Assembly: GCF_019263805.1 (NCBI RefSeq)
Contig: NZ_CP079195.1
Coordinates: 1,777,001 to 1,841,000, forward strand
Length of the DNA: 64,000 bases
Source: Polaribacter sp. NJDZ03
GTDB taxonomy: Bacteria; Bacteroidota; Bacteroidia; Flavobacteriales; Flavobacteriaceae
Reading direction: 5' to 3'
Shown here one piece after another: positions 17,567 to 26,028 of the stretch. Position 1 is the first letter of the stretch; every line of letters starts with the position of its first letter. Position numbers and translations under genes: made by a program. Under the pieces are notes generated by a model. It saw only the letters and a program-made list of their open reading frames with translations, ran no database searches and was not told the DNA's origin.

Positions 17567-18544
17567 TTACTTTCTTTTAAAAAAATTGACAATCAAATCT
17601 GGAAAATCTGTAAAAGCACCATCAATATCGGCTTCTATTAAGAGGGTTTCCATCATTTCTTCAAAGGTAGTGAACTCATCTAAAGAATCTGCTCTAAAAG
17701 TATAAGGATGCACTTTTAACCCCAATTTATGCGCATCGGAAACTAACGTGGTAAACTGCCACTTCTCTCCTACTTTTTTATCTAGTATTTGCTTATACCA
17801 AGGACCTATTCCGTCTGCATAGCTTGCAAAATGAGCCAATTGTTTTGTTTCTTCTTCAAACTCAATTAACTGCACCAAAAATAAGTCAGATTTTAATTCC
17901 TTTCTAATTCTCTCTAACTCTGCTGCATCAAAACATTGTAAAACACAATTGTCTTTTTTAGTTTTGTAACCATAATCAGCTAGAATTTCTAAAACAATTT
18001 CAGTGATCTTTCTTCCTTCTTTTTTATGAAAAGCTGGATCTTTAATTTCTGGATAAATCCCTATATTTTTTCCTGTAGACTTATTTAAGCCTTGTATCAA
18101 TTCTATTTCTTCTTTAAAAGAATGCAGTTTAAAATTTCCTTTTCCCTTCGGATAACGGTTTGGGTAAAACTGTTTGCCTGTTTCGGGATTAAAACGCTCT
18201 GTAACTTTTAGCGTTTGTAATTCATTAAAAGTAAAATCGATTACATAAAAACGATTGTCTTTTCTTTTTCTATCCGGAAACATTAGCGCAACATTTGTTA
18301 CATCATCTAAATAAATATCATGAATTACAATAGGCACATTGTCTTTACTTAACACCAAATCTTGCTCAATAAAATGAGGATTCATAGCGTACGCCATCGC
18401 TTTAGCTTCCATGGTATGTTCTGGTAAATAACCAGAAGCACCTCTGTGAGCAATCACAATTTTACTGTTCATATTCGTGTTTTTTTTAGATGGATTGCAA
18501 GAAATAAGTAGCAAACCAATCAAAAATAATGAAATTGAGTTCAT
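17567..18544 (-). CDS. Glycerophosphodiester phosphodiesterase, lipoprotein
   Basis: A 325-residue GlpQ-type enzyme hydrolysing glycerophosphodiesters to glycerol-3-phosphate and an alcohol. The signal peptide MNSISLFLIGLLLISC ends in a lipobox cysteine (C16), so it is probably anchored in the periplasm or outer membrane. The catalytic start is IAHRGASGYLPEHTMEA with the conserved HRG and the metal-binding glutamate, followed by HDIYLDDVTNV. Later family segments are IYPEIKDPAFH, VLQCFDAAEL and GLKVHPYTFR. ADIDGAFTDFPDL closes the barrel. It is monocistronic or the first gene of a pair with the small downstream gene, and divergent from the 79-residue membrane protein across 48 bp. Confidence 0.9.
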   Translation of the reverse strand: MNSISLFLIGLLLISCNPSKKNTNMNSKIVIAHRGASGYLPEHTMEAKAMAYAMNPHFIEQDLVLSKDNVPIVIHDIYLDDVTNVALMFPDRKRKDNRFYVIDFTFNELQTLKVTERFNPETGKQFYPNRYPKGKGNFKLHSFKEEIELIQGLNKSTGKNIGIYPEIKDPAFHKKEGRKITEIVLEILADYGYKTKKDNCVLQCFDAAELERIRKELKSDLFLVQLIEFEEETKQLAHFASYADGIGPWYKQILDKKVGEKWQFTTLVSDAHKLGLKVHPYTFRADSLDEFTTFEEMMETLLIEADIDGAFTDFPDLIVNFFKRK

Positions 18545-18580
18545 TTCTATTAAAATTAGAAATTAAAGATATAACTTTTG

Positions 18581-18588
18581 TAATTTTG
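18581..18588 (+). promoter_or_regulatory. -7 promoter box almost touching the start codon
   Basis: TAATTTTG matches TAnnTTTG. Only four bases separate it from the ATG at 18593, which would place transcription initiation at or beside the start codon and give a leaderless or nearly leaderless mRNA. Confidence 0.5.
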
Positions 18589-18592
18589 CAAG

Positions 18593-18832
18593 ATGAAGTT
18601 AACGTTAAAAATAATGTTTGCTATCTTTTTAATTTGGATGGCAATTGGAATGTACCTTATAAATACAAGTCACGAAAAAGCACAAATTGTAATGGGTTTA
18701 GGTGTCTTTTACTTTTCTTTTCTATTTATGCCTTTCTTTATTTACTATAGATACAGAGATGGAAAATACAAGAAATATATTTTAAATGATGAAAAATTAA
18801 AGGCTGCTTTTAAAGATTTTGGAAAGGATTAA
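18593..18832 (+). CDS. Small two-helix membrane protein
   Basis: The 79-residue protein has two hydrophobic segments (LKIMFAIFLIWMAIGMYL, residues 5-22; IVMGLGVFYFSFLFMPFFIY, 32-51) and a charged C-terminal tail (YRDGKYKKYILNDEKLK, then AAFKDFGKD). Small proteins with this layout recur in Flavobacteriaceae but have no assigned role. The start is supported by the promoter box immediately upstream. It stands alone, divergent from the phosphodiesterase gene, and the roughly 170 bases after it contain nothing I can name before the shared terminator at 19008. Confidence 0.6.
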   Translation: MKLTLKIMFAIFLIWMAIGMYLINTSHEKAQIVMGLGVFYFSFLFMPFFIYYRYRDGKYKKYILNDEKLKAAFKDFGKD

Positions 18833-19007
18833 TTAGTTCTCTTTTTTTAATAATTTTACCGCTATATAATAATGAATGCGTTAAAAAAAACAGCATCAGT
18901 ATTTACACGATCGAGACGCTCGAGTTAGCAAAAATAGACAAGACATAAACACTAGTGCGAGCGACTCACTCTTACCATTACACCTGAATTTCAAAAAATA
19001 ATATAAC

Positions 19008-19047
19008 AAAAAAAAGTCTGGTTTTTAATAAAACCAGACTTTTTTTT
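19008..19047. terminator. Bidirectional terminator
   Basis: AAGTCTGGTTTT and AAAACCAGACTT form a 12-bp stem around an AAT loop, with A and T runs on the two sides. It lies downstream of the radical SAM gene on the minus strand and also beyond the small membrane protein gene on the plus strand. Confidence 0.85.
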
Positions 19048-19069
19048 GTTATATAAAATTCTACAAGAA

Positions 19070-21043
19070 TTACCTTCTTCTCTTTTTAGAAGAAGTTGTT
19101 CTTGTAGCTTTTTTCTTTCTCTTATTAAAAGGAACCGGAACAGCATCATCAAAAGTATTCTTTACTTCTTTGGCGCTTTTGTTCTTTTTCCAAGAATTAT
19201 TTTCTGGTAATAATTTCTGTAATAAATCTTGTCTTCCAACTTTGTTCAACGTGTTTTTAATCCAATCTTTATTTTCTTTCTTGTACCAAAAGAAAAATTT
19301 ATGTTGGTCATCACGTTCCTTTTTAGTCTTCGGTGTTTTAGTTGGTTTTAAAGTATACGGGTGATATCCTGAATAATAAATTACCGTTGCAACCGTCATT
19401 GGTGTTGGTGTAAAACCTTGCACTTGCTCTAGCTGAAAGCCCATATCTTTGGTCTCTGCCGCTAAGTTTGCCATGTCTTCTACCTCACTTGCTGGGTGAC
19501 TAGAAATAAAATACGGAATTAATTGTAAATTTAATTTCTTCTTAATATTTATCTTATCAAAACGCTCTTTAAACATGTGAAAATATTTAAAAGACGGTTT
19601 ACGCATCAGTTTTAAAACAGGATCAGAAGTATGTTCTGGTGCTACTTTTAATCGACCAGAAACATGCTTGGTCATTACCTCTTCGGTATACGCATCCAAT
19701 TCTTTTGGGTCAGCGTTTTTATTGAATTCTGGCACCAACATATCATGTCTAATTCCACTTCCAATAAAAGATTTTTTAATCTTGGGGTGCTTATCAACTG
19801 CTTGATATAATTCTGTTAAAGGCTTATGAGACGTATCTAAATTAGAACAAATTACAGGCGAAATACAACTCGGCGCAACACATTTGTCGCAAATAGATTG
19901 TACTTTCCCTTTCATCTGATACATATTTGCAGAAGGCCCACCAATGTCAGATAAATACCCTTTAAAGTCTGGCATATTTGCCACTTTATCAATTTCTCTT
20001 AAAACAGATTCCTGACTTCTACTTGCTATAAACTTTCCTTGGTGTGCAGAAATTGTACAAAAACTACAACCACCAAAACATCCTCTGTGAATGTTAATAG
20101 AAAATTTTATCATTTCAAACGCAGGTATTGGTCCACGTTTGTCATATTTTGGGTGCGGTAAACGTGTATAAGGCAAATCGAAAGAACCATCAATTTCCTT
20201 TTCTGTCATTGTTGGGTAAGGCGGATTAATCACCAAAGTATTCTCACCAACTTTTTGTAAAACCCTACGCGCTTTTAATTTATTAGACTCCTGCTCTATT
20301 ACTTTAAAGTTAGAAGCAAATGTCTTTTTATCCTTTAAACAAGCCTCATGAGAATTAATAGTAACATCTTCCCAACCGTTAACAACAGGTAATTTCTCTA
20401 CCTTTTCGTTAACGTAAATAGCCGTTTGTTTAATGTTTTTTAAACTAGAAAACGGAACTCCTTTTTGCAATAATTCTACAATTTCTCGCAAAGGCTGCTC
20501 TCCCATTCCATACACCAACATGTCTGCTTTAGAAGTCTCTAAAATACCAGGCAATAACTTGTCAGACCAATAATCATAATGCGTTACACGTCTTAAAGAA
20601 GCTTCAATACCACCAATTAAAACAGGTACATCCGGAAACTTATCCTTTAAAATCTTAGAATAAACAGACGTTGCATAATCTGGTCTAAACCCTTTATCAC
20701 CATTTGGCGTATACGCATCTTTGTCTCTACTTCGCTTACTAGCCGTGTAATTAGAAACCATAGGATCCATACAACCACCTGTAACTCCAAAAAATAAACG
20801 AGGCCTTCCTAGTTTTTCAAAATCTTGTAAATTATCGTTTACACTTGGTTGCGGCACAATAGCCACTCGCAAGCCATAACTTTCTAAAATACGACCGATT
20901 ACTGCAGGTCCAAATGATGGATGATCCACATAAGCGTCTCCACTAAATAAAATAACGTCTAGTTCATCCCAACCACGAATTTTCACTTCCTTGTTTGTAG
21001 TTGGTAACCAATCTGTTAACTGATGTCTTTTAGGTTCTTGCAT
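19070..21043 (-). CDS. YgiQ-family radical SAM protein
   Basis: A 657-residue member of the YgiQ (UPF0313) family. The radical SAM motif is CFGGCSFC within INIHRGCFGGCSFCTISAH (cysteines at about 322, 326 and 329). A domain upstream (LDVILFSGDAYVDHPSFGPA) resembles a B12-binding or Rossmann region, and the family pieces IGGIEASLRRVTHYDYWSD, PPYPTMTEKEID and DIGGPSANMYQMKG are present. A second cysteine group (CDKCVAPSCISPVIC) could hold another cluster. The C-terminus is a lysine/arginine-rich tail. The start chosen is the ATG at 21043; the TTG at 21052 lies inside the -7 box. The enzyme's reaction is not established. It is transcribed alone. Confidence 0.88.
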   Translation of the reverse strand: MQEPKRHQLTDWLPTTNKEVKIRGWDELDVILFSGDAYVDHPSFGPAVIGRILESYGLRVAIVPQPSVNDNLQDFEKLGRPRLFFGVTGGCMDPMVSNYTASKRSRDKDAYTPNGDKGFRPDYATSVYSKILKDKFPDVPVLIGGIEASLRRVTHYDYWSDKLLPGILETSKADMLVYGMGEQPLREIVELLQKGVPFSSLKNIKQTAIYVNEKVEKLPVVNGWEDVTINSHEACLKDKKTFASNFKVIEQESNKLKARRVLQKVGENTLVINPPYPTMTEKEIDGSFDLPYTRLPHPKYDKRGPIPAFEMIKFSINIHRGCFGGCSFCTISAHQGKFIASRSQESVLREIDKVANMPDFKGYLSDIGGPSANMYQMKGKVQSICDKCVAPSCISPVICSNLDTSHKPLTELYQAVDKHPKIKKSFIGSGIRHDMLVPEFNKNADPKELDAYTEEVMTKHVSGRLKVAPEHTSDPVLKLMRKPSFKYFHMFKERFDKINIKKKLNLQLIPYFISSHPASEVEDMANLAAETKDMGFQLEQVQGFTPTPMTVATVIYYSGYHPYTLKPTKTPKTKKERDDQHKFFFWYKKENKDWIKNTLNKVGRQDLLQKLLPENNSWKKNKSAKEVKNTFDDAVPVPFNKRKKKATRTTSSKKRRR

Positions 21044-21049
21044 AGTTTG

Positions 21050-21057
21050 CAAAAATA
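21050..21057 (-). promoter_or_regulatory. -7 promoter box of the radical SAM gene
   Basis: On the minus strand this reads TATTTTTG (TAnnTTTG). Only six bases separate it from the ATG at 21043, so the transcript should have essentially no leader. Confidence 0.5.
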
Positions 21058-21112
21058 CAAGAAATTTTATTGAATAAACACTTATTTTTTAAATCTCTCT
21101 TATAATAGTATT

Positions 21113-21204
21113 TGAAGCTATTTCCTGCTTTACGCACTCGCTTTTTTTATTCAGAAAAAGAATAAAAAAGAGCTCAAACAAATGCTTAAATCAGGGCTAG
21201 ACTT
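21113..21204 (-). repeat. Dispersed hairpin repeat, inverted copy bracketing the 21-24 kb region
   Basis: Read on the minus strand it runs GTCTAGCCCTGATT, eight variable bases, TGTTTGAGCTC, a T/A-rich hairpin around GAATAAAAAAAGCGAGTG, then AAAGCAGGAAATAGCT. The copy at 23885-23973 is in the opposite orientation and matches almost throughout; a partial copy is at 7947-8004. Structured, multi-copy sequences with TAGCCCTGAT and GCAGGAAATAGCT ends recur in Flavobacteriia as far as I recall, possibly related to the published Flavo-1 RNA motif. I could not check this. Confidence 0.7.
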
Positions 21205-21259
21205 GTTTGCACGCTTTTTGAAAACTAAAAATTAAATACATATCTATTAAATAAATATT

Positions 21260-21434
21260 TTGGCTAAAGCCCTTTTCTTTTTGAATTCTAATACCCTATG
21301 GATAAATCCATAGGCAATTGATCTATTGCGAGGAATTAGTGTAGAAATTTTTGTTTTAAAAACAAATCAATAGCAATAGGCTTCAGCCTATTGTTTATAT
21401 TAAAAAGTAAATTATCGGCTTTAGCCAAAACCCT
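21260..21434. repeat. Cluster of short palindromes bounded by GGCTAAAGCC
   Basis: The segment begins with TTTTGGCTAAAGCCC and ends with GGCTTTAGCCAAAA, which are inverted copies. Inside are two further palindromes: CCTATGGATAAATCCATAGG (about 21295-21314) and CAATAGGCTTCAGCCTATTG (about 21373-21393). A related GGCTAAAGCC lies at about 60538. No coding frame is present. Confidence 0.65.
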
Positions 21435-21587
21435 AAAAAACAGCAATCTTCCACATTAAAAGGATTATTGGAAGGCAAATCGACCTATATCGTAATGTTT
21501 ATAATTTACATCTGTCGGATTAAAAAACTTCCATCTATCAATACTATAATTCTTTACTGTTCTAAATATAAGAATTAAATGCTCAGC

Positions 21588-22986
21588 TAGTGCTCGTTTG
21601 TAACGAGTACCCTATATGTTATTGGCACTCGTTACAAACGAGCGCGATCTAAGAAATAAAAGGAAAAAGGTTAAAATATCAACAGTTATTCTAACGGTTT
21701 CAATCCTTAACGCGTATTTCAAACCTAATAAAGAAGGTTTTTTAAGATTACCAAAACGTATTCAGACCTCACAGGTTTTCAAAACCTGTGAGGTCTTTTT
21801 AAACACACAATTCACCACAAATTTGTCATTTCGACCTTTTGGGGAGAAATCTAATAACAGTGATATTGAAACACTAACCAAACTTTATGAGATTTCTCCT
21901 AAAGTCGAAATGACAATTGTTTTTAAAAAAATACGCTTTATTCCGTTTGCCTCTGCTAGTGCTCGTTTGTAACGAGTACCAAACCTAATGTTCTATATAT
22001 TATTGTCACTCGTTAAAAACGAGCGTGAGCAAAAGATAAATCTCACAACAATGATAACGCAACACTAACCAAACTTTATGAAATCTCTCCTAAAGTCGAA
22101 ATGACAATTGTGTAAAAAAAACATTTTATCCTCTGCTAGTGCTCGTTTACAACGAGTATCGAACCTAATATTCTACATATTTTTGGCACTCGTTACAAAC
22201 GAGCGCGAGCAAAAGAAATTAAAGAAAAAAGGTTAAGAATAGCAACAGTTATTCGAACGCCTTCAATCCTTAACCCGTATTGCTAACTTAATAAGGAAGG
22301 TTTTTTAAGATTACCTAAACGTATTCAGACCTCACAGGTTTTTAAAACCTGTGAGGTCTTTTTTAAATGCATATTCACACAAATTTGTCTCCGCTAGTGC
22401 TCGTTTGTAACGAGTACCGAACCTAATGTTCTATATATTATTGGCACTCGTTACAAACGAGCGTGAGCAAAAGATAAATCTCACAACAATGATAACGCAA
22501 CACTAACCAAACTTTATGAGATCTCTCCTAAAGTCGAAATGACAATTGTGTAAAAAAAACATTTTATCCTCGCTAATGCTCGTTTACAACGAGTATCGAA
22601 CCTAATATTCTACATATTTTTGGCACTGGTTACAAACGAGCGCGAGCAAAAGAAATTAAAGAAAAAAGGTTAAGAATAGCAACAGTTATTCGAACGGTTT
22701 CAATTCTTAACGCGTATTAAAAACCTAATAAGGAAGGTTTTTTAAGATTACCTAAACGTATTCAGACCTCACAGGTTTTTAAAACCTGTGAGGTCTTTTT
22801 TAAATGCATATTCACACAAATTTGTCTCCGCTAGTGCTCGTTTGTAACGAGTACCCAACCTAATGTTCTATATATCATTGGCACTCGTTAAAAACGAGCG
22901 CGAGCAAAAGATAAATCTCATAACAGTGATAACGCAACACTAACCAAACTTTATGAGATTTCTCCTAAAGTCGAAATGACAATTGT
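21588..22986. repeat. Composite palindromic repeat array, period about 437 bp
   Basis: Four element types alternate. Type 1 is an inverted repeat with 17-bp arms GCTCGTTTGTAACGAGT, in six copies with left arms at 21592, 21961, 22141, 22399, 22578 and 22836; the first is perfect. Type 2 is a 33-bp palindrome with arm AGACCTCACAGGTTTT, at 21764, 22327 and 22764. Type 3 contains CTAACCAAACTTTATGAGAT and ends GTCGAAATGACAATTG, at about 21823, 22038, 22477 and 22913; its first copy has two arms of about 28 bases. Type 4 runs from GGTTAA to CTTAAC with GCAACAGTTATTCGAACG, at about 21669, 22231 and 22671. The block 1-3-1-4-2 repeats from 21955, 22393 and 22830, a spacing of 438 and 437 bases. Frames across it are artefacts. 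Confidence 0.9.
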
Positions 22987-23023
22987 GTAAAAAAAATATA
23001 CTTTCTTCTAAGAAACAAATTAA

Positions 23024-23770
23024 CTACTCTACGATTAAATGCGGAACGTTATCTACATTCCAGTCAATAACCAAACCACCAGCTAAAGATTTAGCCACTT
23101 CTTTTCCGTATAAAAATTCACATAAATATAACGCAGCTTCAAAAGATTTTGCGCCACCGGCAGAAGTAATGTATTTTCCGTCGTGTACGAATAACACTTT
23201 TTTTCTAATATCTAAATTTGGGAAAGTTGCTCGCATTTTATCAATATCACTCGGGAATGTTGTAGAAACCTTTCCTTTTAAAACTCCTGCTTTTGCTAAA
23301 ACAAAAGCACCATCGCAATGAGAAGTAATATATGTTGCATCTTTATCTACTCGTTTTACAAAATCTATCATTGCAGTATCTTCTAAATCGGAATCTAAAT
23401 GATGTTCTGCAGACGGAACTACTAAAATATCAATTTTTGGTAGCGAATCTTTTAAGTAATTAAAATCGGGTAAAATTCTCATTCCTTCAAAAGTAGTAAT
23501 TGGGTTGTCTGTATTTGCAACCGTAAACACATTCATTGCCTTAATATTTTTTCTAAAAATGGTGTGCTGAAAAATATCGAAAGGTGCTGTTAATTCTGTA
23601 TTAAAGGTTCCATCCATAATTAAAAAAGCAACATTATATCTGTCTTTTTCTAATTTTGGAAACACTTTTTTAACCTGAACTTCTTTTATATTTTCAGTCT
23701 TTTTTTCTACTTTTTTAGATTGACAACCTATAACAGTAATTAGCAATAAGGATAAAAAAACTCTTTTCAT
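23024..23770 (-). CDS. DJ-1/PfpI-family lipoprotein
   Basis: The 248-residue protein is exported as a lipoprotein (signal MKRVFLSLLLITVIGCQSKK, lipobox cysteine C16). The mature part has the DJ-1/PfpI fold: YNVAFLIMDGTFNTELTAPFDI, then ILVVPSAEHHLD, and the nucleophile elbow THCDGAFVLAKAGVLKG with its cysteine. It resembles the amidase-like domain of GATase1-containing AraC regulators, here without the DNA-binding part. The catalytic role (glyoxalase, chaperone or hydrolase) is not predictable. Its 3' end lies 38 bp from the repeat array. The start gives a textbook signal peptide. Confidence 0.8.
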   Translation of the reverse strand: MKRVFLSLLLITVIGCQSKKVEKKTENIKEVQVKKVFPKLEKDRYNVAFLIMDGTFNTELTAPFDIFQHTIFRKNIKAMNVFTVANTDNPITTFEGMRILPDFNYLKDSLPKIDILVVPSAEHHLDSDLEDTAMIDFVKRVDKDATYITSHCDGAFVLAKAGVLKGKVSTTFPSDIDKMRATFPNLDIRKKVLFVHDGKYITSAGGAKSFEAALYLCEFLYGKEVAKSLAGGLVIDWNVDNVPHLIVE

Positions 23771-23884
23771 TTTATATGTTTTAAGCAGCCATAAAAGTAT
23801 TCAAATTCATTTTTGTTTTATCTAATTTCTCTAATAAATTTAAGAAGACATGTATTTCTTATCAGCTAAAAAGATACTAAAGAT

Positions 23885-23973
23885 GTCTAGCCCTGATTGA
23901 ACGGTCTGTTTGAGCTCTTTTTTATTCTTTTTCTGAATAAAAAAAGCGAGTAGTGAAAGCAGGAAATAGCTAC
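23885..23973 (+). repeat. Dispersed hairpin repeat, second copy of the inverted pair
   Basis: GTCTAGCCCTGATT, eight variable bases, TGTTTGAGCTC, the T/A-rich hairpin, GCGAGTAGTG, then AAAGCAGGAAATAGCTAC. Its partner at 21113-21204 is inverted, so the 2.8 kb between them is flanked like a composite element. It lies in the 289 bp gap between the divergent DJ-1 and CocE-type genes. Confidence 0.7.
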
Positions 23974-24059
23974 TAAAAAAACAATTTTCATTTTAACAGA
24001 AGAATTTTTACCACCTCTTTTTTGTTTTGTAGATTTAGCCAAAACTAATTTACCTTTAT

Positions 24060-25973
24060 ATGAAGAAACTTTTACTTTTAACATTTTTAAGTCTTTTTTT
24101 ACTAACTTCTTGTAATTCTACCGTAGAAAAAGAAGCTAAAAAAGACGCTTTTGTAGCAGATAATTACACCAAAAAGGAAGTAAATATTGTAATGCGAGAT
24201 GGTACAAAATTGCATACAACTATTTATTCGCCAAAAGATACGAGCAAAGAATATCCTATTTTAATGCAAAGAACGCCTTATAGTTCTGCGCCTTACGGAG
24301 ATGGAAAAATGAAAACTAAAATTGGTCCGAATGTTCATTTAATGAAAGAATTGAACATTGTGGTGTATCAAGATGTGCGTGGTCGTTGGATGAGTGAAGG
24401 CGTTTATGATAATATGCGTGCTTACCTTCCGAATAAAACAGACAAACAATCTGATGAGGTTTCTGACACCTACGACACGATTGATTGGTTGGTGAAAAAC
24501 GTAGAAAACAATAACGGAAATGTAGGTACTTGGGGAATTTCATATCCTGGGCATTATGCAACAATTTCTACAATTGATGCGCATCCGGCTTTAAAAGCGG
24601 CTTCTCCACAAGCGTGTATTGGCGATTTTTTCTTTGATGATTTTCATCATAATGGCGCGTTTATGTTAAGTTACTTTAGAGCGATTTCTTTATTTGGTAC
24701 CTATAAAGACACTCCGACTGATTCTGCTTGGTATTCATTTCCTAAAATGGATTCTGAAGATCAATATCAGTTTTTCTTAGACAAAGGACCTTTAAAAAAC
24801 TTAAACGAATATTTTCAGAATGATAAATTAGATGTTAAAACGGCTGAGAATAATGATAGCATCGATGATTTTTTCTGGAAAGAACTTGTAGAACATCCTA
24901 ATTACGATTCTGTTTGGCAAAGCAAAGGAATTATTCAGCATTTAGACAAAGTCCCTTCTACGGTTGCAACCATGATTGTTGGTGGTGAGTTTGATGCAGA
25001 AGACTTATACGGACCTTTATCTACATACAAAGCGATAGAAAAAAATGGAAAAGACAATTACAACACCTTAGTTTTTGGGCCTTGGGATCACGGAAAATGG
25101 TCTAGAAATACCGTAGAAAACTATGTGGGCAATTATTATTTTGGAGATTCTATTTCTTTAAAATTTCAGTCTGATGTAGAAACAAAATTCTTTAATCATT
25201 TCTTAAAAGGAAATGGGGATAAAAATTCTGGTTTGCCAGAAGCATATGTTTTTGATTCTGGTAAAAAAGAATGGAATTCTTTTGATACTTGGCCTCCTAA
25301 GAATGTGGTAAAACAGGATTGGTTTTTGTCTGAAAACCAAGAATTAACTTCGGATAAAAAAGCAACAGAAAAAATTAATTTTATTAGTGATATAAAACAT
25401 CCTGTTCCGTATTCTGAAGATATTAAAACGGTTTTTACACCTCGTAAATACATGACAGACGACCAACGTTTTGCGGCTAGAAGACCTGATGTTTTGGTTT
25501 TTGAAACGGATGTTTTAACAGATGATTTTACGTTAGCCGGAGATATTTTAGCAAAATTAAAAGTAGCAACTACGGGTTCTGCTGCAGATTGGATTGTAAA
25601 AGTGATTGACGTTCATCCTGCGGACGCAGAAGAAAATAATGATAAATTACAAGATCATTTAAAAATGGGTAATTATCATTTAATGGTAAGAAGTGAGGTG
25701 TTAAGAGGTAGATTCAGAAATAGTTTTGAGCATCCAGAACCTTTTATTCCGAATAAAAAGACGGATGTAAACATTACCTTGCAAGACGTTTTTCATACAT
25801 TTAAAAAAGGTCATAAAGTACAAGTGCAAGTGCAAAGTACTTGGTTTCCTTTAATTGATTTAAATCCGCAAACGTATGTAGACAATATTTACAAAGCAGA
25901 CGAAAAAGATTTTAAAACACAAACACATACCGTTTTTACAGATTCTAGTATTGAGTTTTCTGTGTTGAAATAA
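24060..25973 (+). CDS. CocE/NonD-family hydrolase, lipoprotein
   Basis: This 637-residue serine hydrolase carries a lipoprotein signal (MKKLLLLTFLSLFLLTSC, lipobox cysteine C18). The alpha/beta-hydrolase core starts at NIVMRDGTKLHTTIYSPKD. The nucleophile is S161 in GTWGISYPGHYA (GxSYxG). The aspartate is probably in VGGEFDAEDLYGP and the histidine in FGPWDHGKW. The last 200 residues form the X-Pro dipeptidyl-peptidase C-terminal jelly-roll domain (LTDDFTLAGDILAKLKVATT). Relatives include cocaine esterase, glutaryl-7-ACA acylases and Xaa-Pro peptidases; an envelope acylase or peptidase role is the most that can be said. The gene is monocistronic with a strong terminator. Confidence 0.85.
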   Translation: MKKLLLLTFLSLFLLTSCNSTVEKEAKKDAFVADNYTKKEVNIVMRDGTKLHTTIYSPKDTSKEYPILMQRTPYSSAPYGDGKMKTKIGPNVHLMKELNIVVYQDVRGRWMSEGVYDNMRAYLPNKTDKQSDEVSDTYDTIDWLVKNVENNNGNVGTWGISYPGHYATISTIDAHPALKAASPQACIGDFFFDDFHHNGAFMLSYFRAISLFGTYKDTPTDSAWYSFPKMDSEDQYQFFLDKGPLKNLNEYFQNDKLDVKTAENNDSIDDFFWKELVEHPNYDSVWQSKGIIQHLDKVPSTVATMIVGGEFDAEDLYGPLSTYKAIEKNGKDNYNTLVFGPWDHGKWSRNTVENYVGNYYFGDSISLKFQSDVETKFFNHFLKGNGDKNSGLPEAYVFDSGKKEWNSFDTWPPKNVVKQDWFLSENQELTSDKKATEKINFISDIKHPVPYSEDIKTVFTPRKYMTDDQRFAARRPDVLVFETDVLTDDFTLAGDILAKLKVATTGSAADWIVKVIDVHPADAEENNDKLQDHLKMGNYHLMVRSEVLRGRFRNSFEHPEPFIPNKKTDVNITLQDVFHTFKKGHKVQVQVQSTWFPLIDLNPQTYVDNIYKADEKDFKTQTHTVFTDSSIEFSVLK

Positions 25974-25995
25974 AATATTAAACATTTAATTTAAA

Positions 25996-26028
25996 AAAAT
26001 CCATCAAGAAAACTTGATGGATTTTTTT
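25996..26028. terminator. Bidirectional terminator between convergent genes
   Basis: AAATCCATCAAG and CTTGATGGATTT form a 12-bp stem with an AAAA loop and flanking A and T runs. It serves the hydrolase on the plus strand and abuts the stop codon of the MFS gene on the minus strand. Confidence 0.88.

Noticed and set aside
21616..21972. Open frame of 118 codons on the plus strand
   Set aside because: It runs across three palindromic elements; its apparent codons are the repeats themselves and no start signal or family resemblance is visible.
21588..22986. Possible CRISPR array
   Set aside because: Repeats are mixed in type and 17-90 bp long, the material between them is itself repeated rather than unique, spacing is irregular on the short scale, and no cas gene is present.
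23887..24084. 65-codon frame on the minus strand
   Set aside because: Half of it is the dispersed hairpin repeat, and its start overlaps the signal peptide of the CocE-type gene. A short stretch (YKGKLVLAKSTKQKRGGKNS) looks protein-like but has no support.
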